Source: a virus | Virus record (IMG/VR): IMGVR_UViG_3300037882_000370 | Location: 1-37,511 of that record | Length of the DNA stretch: 37,511 bases | Strand: one strand, 5' to 3' | In this document: positions 1 to 6,686 of the stretch, piece by piece | Position numbering within the stretch: position 1 is the first letter of the stretch | Layout: each line of letters opens with the position of its first letter | Translations under genes and position numbers: made by a program | Notes under the pieces: model-generated | The model's database searches: none | Told to the model about the DNA's origin: nothing | What the model saw: the letters and a program-made list of their open reading frames with translations, nothing else

Positions 1-10
1 GGCGGCGCGC

Positions 11-205
11 TTGAAAAACGGCGAGATGCTCGATGTGTACTGGGCAGCGCGCGATTATTTGGTCCATGCGGCGGTGAGCCTAAGGCTAAGGTCGGCCAGT
101 TATAATGAGTATATGCCGACTATCAACGACAACAATACCTACCGTAACATTTGCAGAATGTGGCGGCTGGCGATAAAAAAAGCGGCGCAGGCGAGCCATG
201 ATTGA
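11..205 (+). CDS. Hypothetical protein, probably 5'-truncated
   Basis: The frame is open from base 2, so this is more likely the C-terminal end of a longer gene cut by the window edge than a complete protein starting at the TTG at 11. No ribosome binding site can be checked. The 64 residues are Ala-, Arg- and Tyr-containing with no motif I recognise. The stop overlaps the start of the next small membrane ORF (ATG at 198), as in a compact phage operon. It could be the tail end of a protein like the Ala-Tyr-rich one that leaves the window at the right end, if the genome is circular or permuted; this is speculation. Confidence 0.45.
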   Translation: MKNGEMLDVYWAARDYLVHAAVSLRLRSASYNEYMPTINDNNTYRNICRMWRLAIKKAAQASHD

Positions 206-395
206 TCACTCTCGCGTCAAGAAAATAATCGCACGATCCATCGTCATCGGGTTTGTTCTTATTCTGCTCGGCTAGTGCGGATTAGTGTTCGCGGCCATTG
301 AGGACGGGTGGGTTATTCCTGCCACCATAGCCGGCCTCTCGTTGCTTTTATTTGTTGTGGGCAAGATTATGTCATTCGTGGAGAGATGGTCATGA
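198..395 (+). pseudogene. Small two-helix membrane protein interrupted by an in-frame TAG
   Basis: ATG at 198 opens a 25-codon peptide with one hydrophobic segment (IVIGFVLILLG) that stops at TAG 273-275. The same frame then stays open for 39 more codons, encoding a second hydrophobic segment (IAGLSLLLFVVGKI), and ends at TGA 393-395. That TGA overlaps the ATG of the next gene as ATGA. Read through, it would be a 65-66 residue protein with two transmembrane helices and charged ends, the shape of a small holin. Either the gene carries an amber mutation or sequencing error, the TAG is partially suppressed, or two short peptides are made (GTG at 285 is a weak alternative start). Function unknown. 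Confidence 0.5.
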
Positions 396-538
396 TTGGC
401 CACAAATCTGATTGCGTGGTGCATAACATGCCCGGCATGCCTGTCTCAAGGTGCGATTGCGGCTTCCCGCACCCGTCAATCGTCGCGCTGGTCGAGAGAG
501 GGTGGGTTAAACAGAAGGAGAAGGTGAATGAAGATTAA
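392..538 (+). CDS. Small Cys/His-rich phage protein, likely zinc-binding
   Basis: 48 residues. The start chosen is ATG 392: a GGAG lies about 8 bases upstream and the codon overlaps the preceding stop as ATGA; an upstream in-frame ATG at 386 is too close to the same GGAG. The core is HKSDCVVHNMP...RCDCGFPH, with three Cys and several His within about 25 residues, suggesting a small metal-binding knuckle. I recognise the pattern (DC.VHN.P.....CDCG) as recurring in many uncharacterised phage proteins. The C-terminus is charged, and the last 11 bases overlap the cysteine peptidase gene. No function is known. Confidence 0.65.
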   Translation: MIGHKSDCVVHNMPGMPVSRCDCGFPHPSIVALVERGWVKQKEKVNED

Positions 539-1295
539 GCGTATCTACAACGTCCTGCCGTCTAGGGACCAGGATAAGGACTGGCGCCCTATCAAGGCGC
601 CCGATGGGGCACCACCGGGGCTTCCTTCCATGGTAGACCTTCGGGCTACCTGGTGGCCGGCCGAGTCTCAGGGGTCTACAGGGGCCTGTGTGGGGTTCGC
701 TGTAGGTGAGGGGTTAGTCAGATACCACGCAACAATCGCCGGGAAGCTGGCGCAGGGTGTCCGTGTCGCGTGGCGCCCTATCTGGATGGGCTCCAAGGAG
801 GATGATGTCCTGTGGCGGCCCTCGTCCTTCATTGATTCATGGGGAACCTACGTCAAGGACGCCCTGGACTTCTGCCGGAAGTACGGTGCGGTGAACATGA
901 GCCAGTGGGGTGGTTCTTCTGCCAAGACCTATACGGGCAGCTACAACACCTTCTACGCGAACGCCTCGAACATGAAGATTGCCGCCTATTGGAACCTAGG
1001 AGGTGCTAACCCATCGGGGTGGAAGGACTGGCTCGCGAATAATGGGCCTGTTGTTGTCAGATTTGACATGGACAGGCAGTTCGAGCGGGTTGGGACAAGT
1101 CAGGTTGTCACGCTGGACAACTTTGTCCCAGGCTCAGGAAAGGGTCACGCGGTCTGCCTCGTTGGCTACCGGCTTGATGGCTCGTTCATCGTCCGCAACT
1201 CATGGGGGAAATACTGGGGTGATGGCGGGCACGTCTATGTGACGGAGAACTATGCCCGCGCCGCCTTTGACGAGGCTTACGGCATCACTCTGTAA
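528..1295 (+). CDS. Papain-like (C1 family) cysteine peptidase
   Basis: 255 residues with the full papain catalytic set: oxyanion Gln48 and nucleophile Cys54 in ESQGSTGACVGFA, His207 in GKGHAVCLVGY, and Asn224 in VRNSWGKYWG followed by GDGGHVYV. There is no signal peptide and no obvious propeptide, so it probably acts in the cytoplasm or in the virion. The start has a strong ribosome binding site (AGAAGGAGAAGGTGA before ATG) and overlaps the previous gene by 11 bases. Its 3' end overlaps the 3' end of the convergent gene at 1285. Candidate roles are virion protein maturation, host-protein cleavage or counter-defence; none can be chosen from sequence. The family assignment is secure. Confidence 0.9.
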   Translation: MKIKRIYNVLPSRDQDKDWRPIKAPDGAPPGLPSMVDLRATWWPAESQGSTGACVGFAVGEGLVRYHATIAGKLAQGVRVAWRPIWMGSKEDDVLWRPSSFIDSWGTYVKDALDFCRKYGAVNMSQWGGSSAKTYTGSYNTFYANASNMKIAAYWNLGGANPSGWKDWLANNGPVVVRFDMDRQFERVGTSQVVTLDNFVPGSGKGHAVCLVGYRLDGSFIVRNSWGKYWGDGGHVYVTENYARAAFDEAYGITL

Positions 1296-1743
1296 GAGCC
1301 CCGATGGCGATTAGCCGGCCTGTGACCTGCCACCCCACGACTTGGGCAGGGTTCTCCGTACACATGATCCTGATGTTGATGATGGCACCAGGGGGGAACC
1401 GATAACGCAGGCCGGTCGATTCCTCATAATGGTCGTTCGCCATGACCGTATGCAGTGCCTTGGCGTTCGTGGCTGGCTTGGGGCCGATCCAGGGGAAGAT
1501 ACCCACCAGCCCGGCCGTATTGTACGCCTCCACGCCGAAGCTGGTGATTTCGAGGTAGAACCCTTCCGGGACCGTGTAGGGAAGAGAAACCTCCCCAATG
1601 GCTCCAGCCGCATTAGCAGGCGGGTTGTCCACGGCAGTATTGTAGGGGACTAGAGTCTGCCCGTAGGCTACCCACGGCTCATCCGCCAAGACCGGAGTGG
1701 CAAGGAGAGTGAGAGCTAGTGCGGCTGGAATCCACTTCATCAT
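1285..1743 (-). CDS. Secreted beta-rich protein of the lysis cassette
   Basis: 152 residues from ATG 1743 (a second ATG follows at 1740). The N-terminus is a classic signal peptide: MMK, a hydrophobic stretch (WIPAALALTLLATP) and VLA|DE, cleaved after Ala20. The mature part of about 130 residues is rich in beta-forming and aromatic residues with no recognised domain. A longer in-frame start at 1821 is rejected because it would bury the signal peptide and cross the holin gene. The start codons interlock with the holin stop (ATGATGATG), so translation is coupled. An exported protein next to holin and endolysin could act in the periplasm or outer membrane during lysis or exclusion; this is inference from context. 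Confidence 0.75.
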   Translation of the reverse strand: MMKWIPAALALTLLATPVLADEPWVAYGQTLVPYNTAVDNPPANAAGAIGEVSLPYTVPEGFYLEITSFGVEAYNTAGLVGIFPWIGPKPATNAKALHTVMANDHYEESTGLRYRFPPGAIINIRIMCTENPAQVVGWQVTGRLIAIGALTE

Positions 1744-1916
1744 GCGCTCCGCTTCTCTGGGGCAATCCACGACCAGATGATACCAGCAACGGTGATGACG
1801 CCACCAACGATGGTGGACCACTGATCTTCCGTGCCGACGATGCCGAGAGAGAGAAAGGCGCCACCGAGTCCAGTCAGGACGTGCCGGATAGCACCAAGAG
1901 CCTGTTCGCGATTCAT
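1740..1916 (-). CDS. Small holin, Pam3-gp28-like
   Basis: 58 residues, missed by a length cutoff. The sequence starts MNREQALGAIRHVLTGLGG and has two hydrophobic segments (about residues 12-27 and 35-51) separated by a short polar turn (GTEDQW), then a charged tail (APEKRSA). This layout and the N-terminal pattern match the small phage holins grouped as the Pam3-gp28 family, from memory. The ATG lies 7 bases after the endolysin stop and is preceded by AGGTG. Its stop overlaps the start of the secreted protein. It would form inner-membrane holes to release the SleB-type endolysin, which has no signal peptide of its own. Confidence 0.8.
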   Translation of the reverse strand: MNREQALGAIRHVLTGLGGAFLSLGIVGTEDQWSTIVGGVITVAGIIWSWIAPEKRSA

Positions 1917-1923
1917 TTCACAC

Positions 1924-2316
1924 CTAGTCTATGTTGTTGAAAAAGAGATGGTCCTGGATCACAAGGCACGGCGTCTTCCCCTTGGACCATGCAGGGGATA
2001 CGCTCTTGGTATGGTAGTGTGTGGCGCCCTTCGTAAAGTCTGATTCGTCGTAGGCTTCCAGAGCCGCCCGGACGCATTGCCTATAGGGATGAAGGGTTAG
2101 ATGGGCTGACTCGATTAGTCCTAAATTGGGATCATCGTAGTTCCATGTTGAAAACTGGGCGTGTCGGAGACATGCCTTACCAATGGTATTGTCTCTCGGA
2201 TACTTCCTGAGCCGATTGATGATCACATGGGCTACGGCCTTCTGCCCCTGGTAGGGTTGGTTCCGCGCTTCCCCGTAGATCGTCCGCGCCAAAATGTCCA
2301 GGTCGCCTGGTGTCAT
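1924..2316 (-). CDS. SleB-type cell wall hydrolase (endolysin)
   Basis: 130 residues matching the Hydrolase_2/SleB cell wall hydrolase fold over its full length: ARTIYGEARNQ with the catalytic Glu16, QKAVAHVIINRL, and the C-terminal GATHYHT (97-103) and SPAW motifs. SleB-family enzymes cleave the glycan backbone of peptidoglycan. There is no signal peptide or anchor, so it needs the holin encoded immediately downstream. The first 140 bases overlap the 3' end of the DUF3310 gene in another frame. The stop is TAG, and two codons later there is an in-frame TGA. Confidence 0.9.
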   Translation of the reverse strand: MTPGDLDILARTIYGEARNQPYQGQKAVAHVIINRLRKYPRDNTIGKACLRHAQFSTWNYDDPNLGLIESAHLTLHPYRQCVRAALEAYDESDFTKGATHYHTKSVSPAWSKGKTPCLVIQDHLFFNNID

Positions 2317-2497
2317 GTTCTGCTTCCTCGATCAGAGCCTCAAGATACCACTTGGCCTTGTGCAGGTCCGCCACCCCGTCCTTGAACCGCCAGCGGGTGA
2401 CGTACTTAACAACACACCCCTCGGCAAAGTTCATGTTCTTGGCCTTGATGAAGTCGTAGGTGGAGATACCCCCTTTGTCGTAGTAGGGCCGGCTCAT
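2177..2497 (-). CDS. DUF3310 family protein
   Basis: 106 residues. The first 60 (YYDKGGISTYDFIKAK, then EGCVVKYVTRW and DLHKAKWYLEALI) match the DUF3310 domain, a short helical domain common in phages and of unproven function. The remaining 45 residues read through the start of the endolysin gene in another frame and look like non-selected tail sequence. Either the protein really has this tail or a frameshift has removed the original stop. The start overlaps the upstream stop as ATGA. Confidence 0.8.
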   Translation of the reverse strand: MSRPYYDKGGISTYDFIKAKNMNFAEGCVVKYVTRWRFKDGVADLHKAKWYLEALIEEAEHDTRRPGHFGADDLRGSAEPTLPGAEGRSPCDHQSAQEVSERQYHW

Positions 2498-2733
2498 CCT
2501 GGGTCCTTACCAGGCCACTTCTCGGGTTCTTCAAGTACCTCATGAGTCTTGGCGTCATGTAGAGCCATTTCCATGCACCGGATCAGGTCTGCCGGTGTTT
2601 CATCCTTGTCAACGATGAAATCAACAGGGTCCATCGTCATGGCCCAAGGGAGGCCATCGTCATCGTAGAAAACCTCATGGAGGCCGTAATACCCCTGTAG
2701 GCGCTTGACGATACGGTAGTTCCAATGGCTCAT
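2494..2733 (-). CDS. Hypothetical phage protein
   Basis: 79 residues beginning MSHWNYRIVKR, an opening I have seen in many small unassigned phage proteins, followed by a short beta-like stretch and an acidic helix (TPADLIRCMEMALHDAKT). No catalytic motif, signal or membrane segment. It overlaps the phosphoesterase stop and the DUF3310 start by four bases each (ATGA type), so it is translated as part of this operon. Confidence 0.7.
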   Translation of the reverse strand: MSHWNYRIVKRLQGYYGLHEVFYDDDGLPWAMTMDPVDFIVDKDETPADLIRCMEMALHDAKTHEVLEEPEKWPGKDPG

Positions 2734-4622
2734 ACCTCAATCACCTTCCCTCTGAAGACGACCAAACCCCGCTCCTCATCTAACACACGGACTAGCTCTA
2801 TGTCAACCAGGGTTGATTTATGGAAATGGGCAATGGCGAACCCAGACCGCCAATCCGTTATGGATGCTTCCGTGTAATTCTCAAACTGAGGCCCCTTGAC
2901 CGCCGCAAGACAACCAGAATCACACCCAAATAGAGTCCCAGTGTAATTGGTTATAGGGTACACTTTTTGAGAGTGTAGATGCCCGGTTATAATATTCCAC
3001 CCGGCTTTGATAACATTTGTGTAGGGGGCATGTTGCCCGCCCTTAAATCTATGTTTCACCACCGTATTGTTATTGATGTGAACCGCCCAAGCGTTTGTCC
3101 ACGCTCCGAAATGATCTTTTAAGCTGGTGCCTTCTACCTTCTCGTATTGGGGAGCATTAGTCGCTAAGAATGTCTCAAAGCGCGAATTACCAGTGAAATA
3201 ACAAGTCCCATGGTGGCGCACCATGAAATTCCCATGCGGCACCCTCAAACACCATACCTTCCCTTTATAGGAGCCATGCCGAAATCCCTTCTTTAAGACC
3301 ATGAGGCGGCTGGATTTAGTAAGAGATAGACGGTAGTGCCCCCTATTGTCTTGCGTTAGGAGTGCCCGCCACCCATGGCATACCGCGAGGGACTGAATGC
3401 TAGATAGAATCGGCTCTAAACCATACACGGTGCAATTGTCGGCCGTGTTCCAGTGGCCATTACCAGACACGATTGCGTCGAGTAGGATATTAAATTGGCG
3501 GGTCGAGATATCGTACACCCAGTACGGGAGCGCAGCCTTAGTGGTTAGATACTCACGGATGGCTCTAGACGAGTCTCTTGTGAGATAAAAATGATGCTCG
3601 TCAAGCGGCGGCTTAAGGAGTTTTCGGCCGCAGATATGCGTAATATCGCGCCGCCTTACAGACACGTTATAGCTTAGCCCGAGAGCGTCTAGAAGACGCC
3701 GGATTTCACGAATCCCTTCTGCCTTGCTTTGATGGAGAGTCACATTCTTCCCAGAAAAGCACCCATCAGTTACGAGCCACCCAATCAGACCCAACCAGTT
3801 GTCGCTAATGTCATAATCTGGCAGCCCCAGAGCCCCAGAAGAAGGGACCGAGAAACGTGACGGCAAACTATCAGCCGTAATGTATTCCTGAATATCATCC
3901 TTAGCCGTTCGCCAATTACGACGCCAAAGCAGGATTCGGTGGTTGGGGGTAACGGCGCACTTAAAGCGTAAGTCATCATGGAATAACAAATTACCGTCAT
4001 AGTCAAACTCGACTATCTCGTTAATTTTAGACCATACCGCCTTATCTCCGTCCATAGAAAGGATGAAATCATCAAGACTAAGATCGGATTTGCTCTTCCA
4101 TCCTTTCTTGGTAAGACATTGAGTATCAGGGCTTAGACAATCATGGTTGCCCAATGTCCATATTTTTTCTGCTTTCTTGCTTGTCTTTTCTATTTCACCT
4201 AGACGCTCTCGGACAGCGTCCAATTCCTCCCACACCTTGGGGCGCTGCTCAAAATTTATAGGTGTGTGTCTTGAAACGGTTGCCCCATCAAACATGTCGC
4301 CGTTGGCAACGACAAGTTTGGGTGTGAACTCCTTGATGATTTCAAGGAGGGCTTTATGGGCGGTGCTGGGTTCGCCGGGCCAAAAATGTGCGTCAGAAAA
4401 TATAATTACCCGGCCATCCGGGATATCAATTGTCTGAACCGCAGGATGATGAACGGATGCTTTACCAGGTGAGTCTAGGACAATGCCATTCCGTTTCTCA
4501 ATCGCTCTCCGGCGTTCCAGAACCTTCCGCTGATCTGTACCGATCCTCCGGGCTAACTCTGCCGCCCCCAGAAGCGGGAACAGCCTTATGAACTCGTCCT
4601 CGCTGATCTTCGCTTTGGCCAA
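2730..4622 (-). CDS. Calcineurin-like metallophosphoesterase interrupted by an intein
   Basis: 630-residue precursor. Residues 1-50 look like a helix-turn-helix (AAELARRIGTDQRKVLERR). The metallophosphoesterase motifs follow: SDAH (76-79), GDMFDG (108-113), GNHD (158-161) and GHLH (547-550). Residues 162-479 are an intein inserted directly after GNHD; splicing would leave a 312-residue enzyme. The family hydrolyses phosphomono- or diesters with two metal ions; the substrate here is unknown. TTG is chosen as start because AAGGAG sits 7 bases upstream. Its first 125 bases overlap the end of the upstream gene. Splicing must occur for activity, since the intein separates the metal ligands. Confidence 0.9.
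   Translation of the reverse strand: MAKAKISEDEFIRLFPLLGAAELARRIGTDQRKVLERRRAIEKRNGIVLDSPGKASVHHPAVQTIDIPDGRVIIFSDAHFWPGEPSTAHKALLEIIKEFTPKLVVANGDMFDGATVSRHTPINFEQRPKVWEELDAVRERLGEIEKTSKKAEKIWTLGNHDCLSPDTQCLTKKGWKSKSDLSLDDFILSMDGDKAVWSKINEIVEFDYDGNLLFHDDLRFKCAVTPNHRILLWRRNWRTAKDDIQEYITADSLPSRFSVPSSGALGLPDYDISDNWLGLIGWLVTDGCFSGKNVTLHQSKAEGIREIRRLLDALGLSYNVSVRRRDITHICGRKLLKPPLDEHHFYLTRDSSRAIREYLTTKAALPYWVYDISTRQFNILLDAIVSGNGHWNTADNCTVYGLEPILSSIQSLAVCHGWRALLTQDNRGHYRLSLTKSSRLMVLKKGFRHGSYKGKVWCLRVPHGNFMVRHHGTCYFTGNSRFETFLATNAPQYEKVEGTSLKDHFGAWTNAWAVHINNNTVVKHRFKGGQHAPYTNVIKAGWNIITGHLHSQKVYPITNYTGTLFGCDSGCLAAVKGPQFENYTEASITDWRSGFAIAHFHKSTLVDIELVRVLDEERGLVVFRGKVIEV
3186..4139 (-). mobile_element. 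Intein with degenerate LAGLIDADG endonuclease (phosphoesterase insertion)
   Basis: 318 residues, Cys162 to Asn479 of the precursor. Splicing blocks: Cys at the N-end (CLSPDTQCL), TPNH (225-228) as the TxxH block B, and VPHGNFMVRHHGTCYFTGN at the C-end, with Ser480 as the +1 nucleophile. The residue before the terminal Asn is Gly, not the usual His. The middle holds two LAGLIDADG-like helices: WLGLIGWLVTDG (Asp286 kept) and FNILLDAIVSGNGHW, where Asn388 replaces the usual acidic residue. The endonuclease may thus be weak or dead while the splicing domain remains intact. Confidence 0.88.
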
Positions 4623-4842
4623 TCACGGTCTCCTTGGTAATGCAGCCGATAGGAATGGAGCTTAGGTCCCCGTGACCGTTGCCCTTCTGTTCCACGGAAC
4701 CTGCTAAAAAAAGGTAGTCCTTGTTACGGTCTACCTCCCATCCTACGGTCTGCATTGTGTATGTCGGGCGTTTACGCTTCCCGACCCATCCCGGCGCTAT
4801 GCCGGCATCGAGCCACTCAACGATTAAAAGAGGCTTCGTCAT
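4498..4842 (-). CDS. Hypothetical protein
   Basis: 114 residues. The first 70 contain LIVEWLDAG, a basic patch (GKRKRPTYT) and hydrophobic strands; the last 42 overlap the phosphoesterase start in a different frame and look unconstrained. No family recognised. The start overlaps the upstream membrane-protein stop as ATGA, so it belongs to the same operon as the ExbB/ExbD-like genes. Confidence 0.6.
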   Translation of the reverse strand: MTKPLLIVEWLDAGIAPGWVGKRKRPTYTMQTVGWEVDRNKDYLFLAGSVEQKGNGHGDLSSIPIGCITKETVIGQSEDQRGRVHKAVPASGGGRVSPEDRYRSAEGSGTPESD

Positions 4843-5324
4843 ATAGCCACATCAGGTACGGGTTGTTCTTCCTTAGGAGGCATGGCTGGTTGAGGACGAG
4901 CGTGGAACTGCGGGCCTCTCCGCTCAAGGCTCTCTTCCTCGGGCCATAATAGCTCGACGCCATTACCATTGACTTGGGCGTCCTTCATGGCTTTCTGGAG
5001 TTCCTCGGCAGTCTTCTGGTTGTAAGGGAGTTTGAAGTAGAGGGGTTCATAGTCCGTAGGGCGCATCAGGAGAAGGAAGATGCCCTCATTCTCACGGACA
5101 TAGCGCCCCAGAACCTCGTACTTGTCCATCCTATGGAAGGAGGGCCAGGAGAGAGGGGCGGGGTGGGACAGTAGGGTGAAATACTGCCCGAAGGTCATGG
5201 CAAGGAAGAAGCAGAAGGTGACACCGATCCAGTAGGCCCTTGTACGGACCTGACGGATAAGGAGCCATACAAGGAGGGCCATGAAGCAGGAGGAGCCGGC
5301 AAAAAGGGCGACGTGCTCTATCAT
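4839..5324 (-). CDS. Membrane protein of the ExbB/ExbD-like cluster
   Basis: 161 residues. Two transmembrane helices lie at the N-terminus (about 7-24 and 31-52), followed by a soluble domain of about 80 residues (KYEVLGRYVREN, LLLMRPTDYEPLYFKL) and a Pro/Glu-rich tail. No known family. It directly follows the ExbD-like gene with an ATGA overlap, so the two are coupled. A membrane partner or effector of the ExbB/ExbD-like pair is the simplest reading, but only position supports it. Confidence 0.65.
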   Translation of the reverse strand: MIEHVALFAGSSCFMALLVWLLIRQVRTRAYWIGVTFCFFLAMTFGQYFTLLSHPAPLSWPSFHRMDKYEVLGRYVRENEGIFLLLMRPTDYEPLYFKLPYNQKTAEELQKAMKDAQVNGNGVELLWPEEESLERRGPQFHARPQPAMPPKEEQPVPDVAI

Positions 5325-5908
5325 TTCCCCTTGAACTCCCTCAATGGCCGGTAGATCGTGTTCACGCTGTCCGCGTCCAAGATACCCTGTTCTGAGAGCT
5401 TGAAGGCGATCATGGTGATTTCTTCCCCTACTCTATCAAGTCTGCCAACCGTTGTAAAGGCTTGGACGGAATACCCCTTAGCCGTCTTGGTGGTAGCTTG
5501 CATCCTGACCTCTACAGGCCAGACATTAGCCCCACGGAAAGCATGGGCATTGACTACATATAGCTGGTCTGGGACGATGCCCCGGCAGACCGTTTCCTCG
5601 TGATTGATCTTAAGCGGGTCAGCAAGATGACCAAGATCGTCGCGAATGAGATTGCACACCAAGCCACCCTTGTTAGAATATCCAATAGGGCGGTCCCCAG
5701 GAGCCTGGACCCAGAGGTCCACATCCACGTCCAATTCCTCGTCCCAGGTAATCTCAACCGTTACCCCCTCCTGAGTCGTGCCCCCATCCCCTTCCCGTAC
5801 AACCTTGGGATTGATGTGGGGGAGCAGGAGGATGGCGATGCAGACGAAGCCAGTAAGGGCAAGGAGGATGACATCTAGGAAGATCGTTCCTGAATCATCT
5901 TTGCCCAT
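5321..5908 (-). CDS. ExbD/MotB-like single-span protein with beta-sandwich domain
   Basis: 195 residues. A short polar N-terminus is followed by one transmembrane helix (LDVILLALTGFVCIAILLL) with an acidic residue, Asp12, at its start, as in ExbD, TolR and MotB where that Asp carries protons. The rest is a periplasmic-type domain (about 48-175) with VEITWDEELDVDVDLWV and IGYSNKGG; this resembles DUF2135-type beta-sandwich domains, from memory. It lacks the peptidoglycan-binding OmpA domain of MotB. The gene overlaps the ExbB-like gene by 14 bases, as expected for two subunits of one complex. Sequence similarity is at motif level only. Confidence 0.65.
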   Translation of the reverse strand: MGKDDSGTIFLDVILLALTGFVCIAILLLPHINPKVVREGDGGTTQEGVTVEITWDEELDVDVDLWVQAPGDRPIGYSNKGGLVCNLIRDDLGHLADPLKINHEETVCRGIVPDQLYVVNAHAFRGANVWPVEVRMQATTKTAKGYSVQAFTTVGRLDRVGEEITMIAFKLSEQGILDADSVNTIYRPLREFKGK

Positions 5909-6317
5909 CGTGCGCCTCGATGATCCTTAGGTTGAGGGACAACCACAGATTCAAGGCAGCCCCTACGAGCGTCGTGAAGAGGCTCACCCCCATTCCAGAG
6001 ATGAGAGCTGCAACCATGGGGCCGATGGTGGAAGCATCCCCCACGGCGTCCAGTCTAATGCCTGAGAGGGCTTGGATGAAGCCTAGCACGGTTCCGATGA
6101 GCCCTAGCTTGACCAGGGCGGAAGCCACCCACTTGACGGTATGCTTAGGACCGGGGATGAAGCACATAGCCATCCCGTATACGAACAGGGCGGCAATGAG
6201 GATGGAGAGCCTTGAGGAATCCCCGTTGTATATCTCTGTAACCCAACCTTGGGAGGCTGCCCCTCCCACTAACCCTAACCCCGTGAGATTTACAACCAGG
6301 AGGCGGGTTTTCAGCAT
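5895..6317 (-). CDS. MotA/TolQ/ExbB-like proton channel subunit
   Basis: 140 residues, nearly all membrane: helices at about 5-22, 36-53, 67-86 and 99-131. The part from LVKLGLIGTVLGFIQAL to IGPMVAALISGMGVSLFT matches the pattern of the MotA/TolQ/ExbB proton channel domain: LGxxGTVxG before a loop, then a Gly/Ser/Thr-rich last helix with 'ALxxGxGxxLFxT'. Cellular relatives are longer with a cytoplasmic domain; this is a minimal version. Paired with the ExbD-like protein downstream, it could form a proton-driven motor or leak in the inner membrane. Role in infection unknown. Confidence 0.7.
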   Translation of the reverse strand: MLKTRLLVVNLTGLGLVGGAASQGWVTEIYNGDSSRLSILIAALFVYGMAMCFIPGPKHTVKWVASALVKLGLIGTVLGFIQALSGIRLDAVGDASTIGPMVAALISGMGVSLFTTLVGAALNLWLSLNLRIIEAHDGQR

Positions 6318-6325
6318 ATTACCCT

Positions 6326-6613
6326 CTATTGCGGTGTGGGATGCGTGGTGAAGAACTCGATGATCTTGACCGCCCCCGCGCCTAGACCGGCTAGGCCCGT
6401 GCCTAACAGGGTCTTGACGGCAATGGACTTGCCACTCTGAATATCGGCTGATCGTTGTAGGTTGGCAAGGGCTAATTTAACGTCGGCCATGTCCGCCTTG
6501 AAATCGAGCTTACGTTCCGCCGCGTCCACCTTCAACTCCTTGACCTGTTCCTTTAACACCGCGATATCTTCTTTGATCCCGACCAAATCGGCATGTGAAA
6601 CATCCTCAGTCAT
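6326..6613 (-). CDS. XhlA-like coiled-coil membrane protein
   Basis: 95 residues: an N-terminal heptad-rich coiled coil (about 8-58; DIAVLKEQVKELK) and one C-terminal transmembrane segment (VKTLLGTGLAGLGAGAVKII). This plan is that of XhlA-type phage proteins that sit in the inner membrane and assist holins. GAGGATCG precedes the ATG; the stop is TAG. It lies next to the ExbB-like gene and about 4.4 kb from the endolysin, so a lysis role is plausible but unproven. Confidence 0.55.
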   Translation of the reverse strand: MTEDVSHADLVGIKEDIAVLKEQVKELKVDAAERKLDFKADMADVKLALANLQRSADIQSGKSIAVKTLLGTGLAGLGAGAVKIIEFFTTHPTPQ

Positions 6614-6650
6614 CGATCCTCACGACCAGCATATCTTATGGTTATGTAAC

Positions 6651-6686
6651 TCAACAGCCCTTTTTCTTACTGCCCTTCTTCTTCAT
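6651..6686 (-). CDS. Possible 11-residue Lys-rich micropeptide
   Basis: Reads MKKKGSKKKGC. Its ATG overlaps the stop of the 461-residue virion gene as ATGA, which is the only support. It occupies the 69-base gap before the XhlA-like gene; the rest of the gap shows nothing. Such a short frame can occur by chance. Confidence 0.25.
   Translation of the reverse strand: MKKKGSKKKGC

Noticed and set aside
198-395. Genome-wide TAG recoding suggested by the in-frame amber codon
   Set aside because: Terminase, endolysin, the XhlA-like, cytidylyltransferase and other genes end properly at TAG, and no other gene contains an internal TAG, so TAG is a normal stop here.
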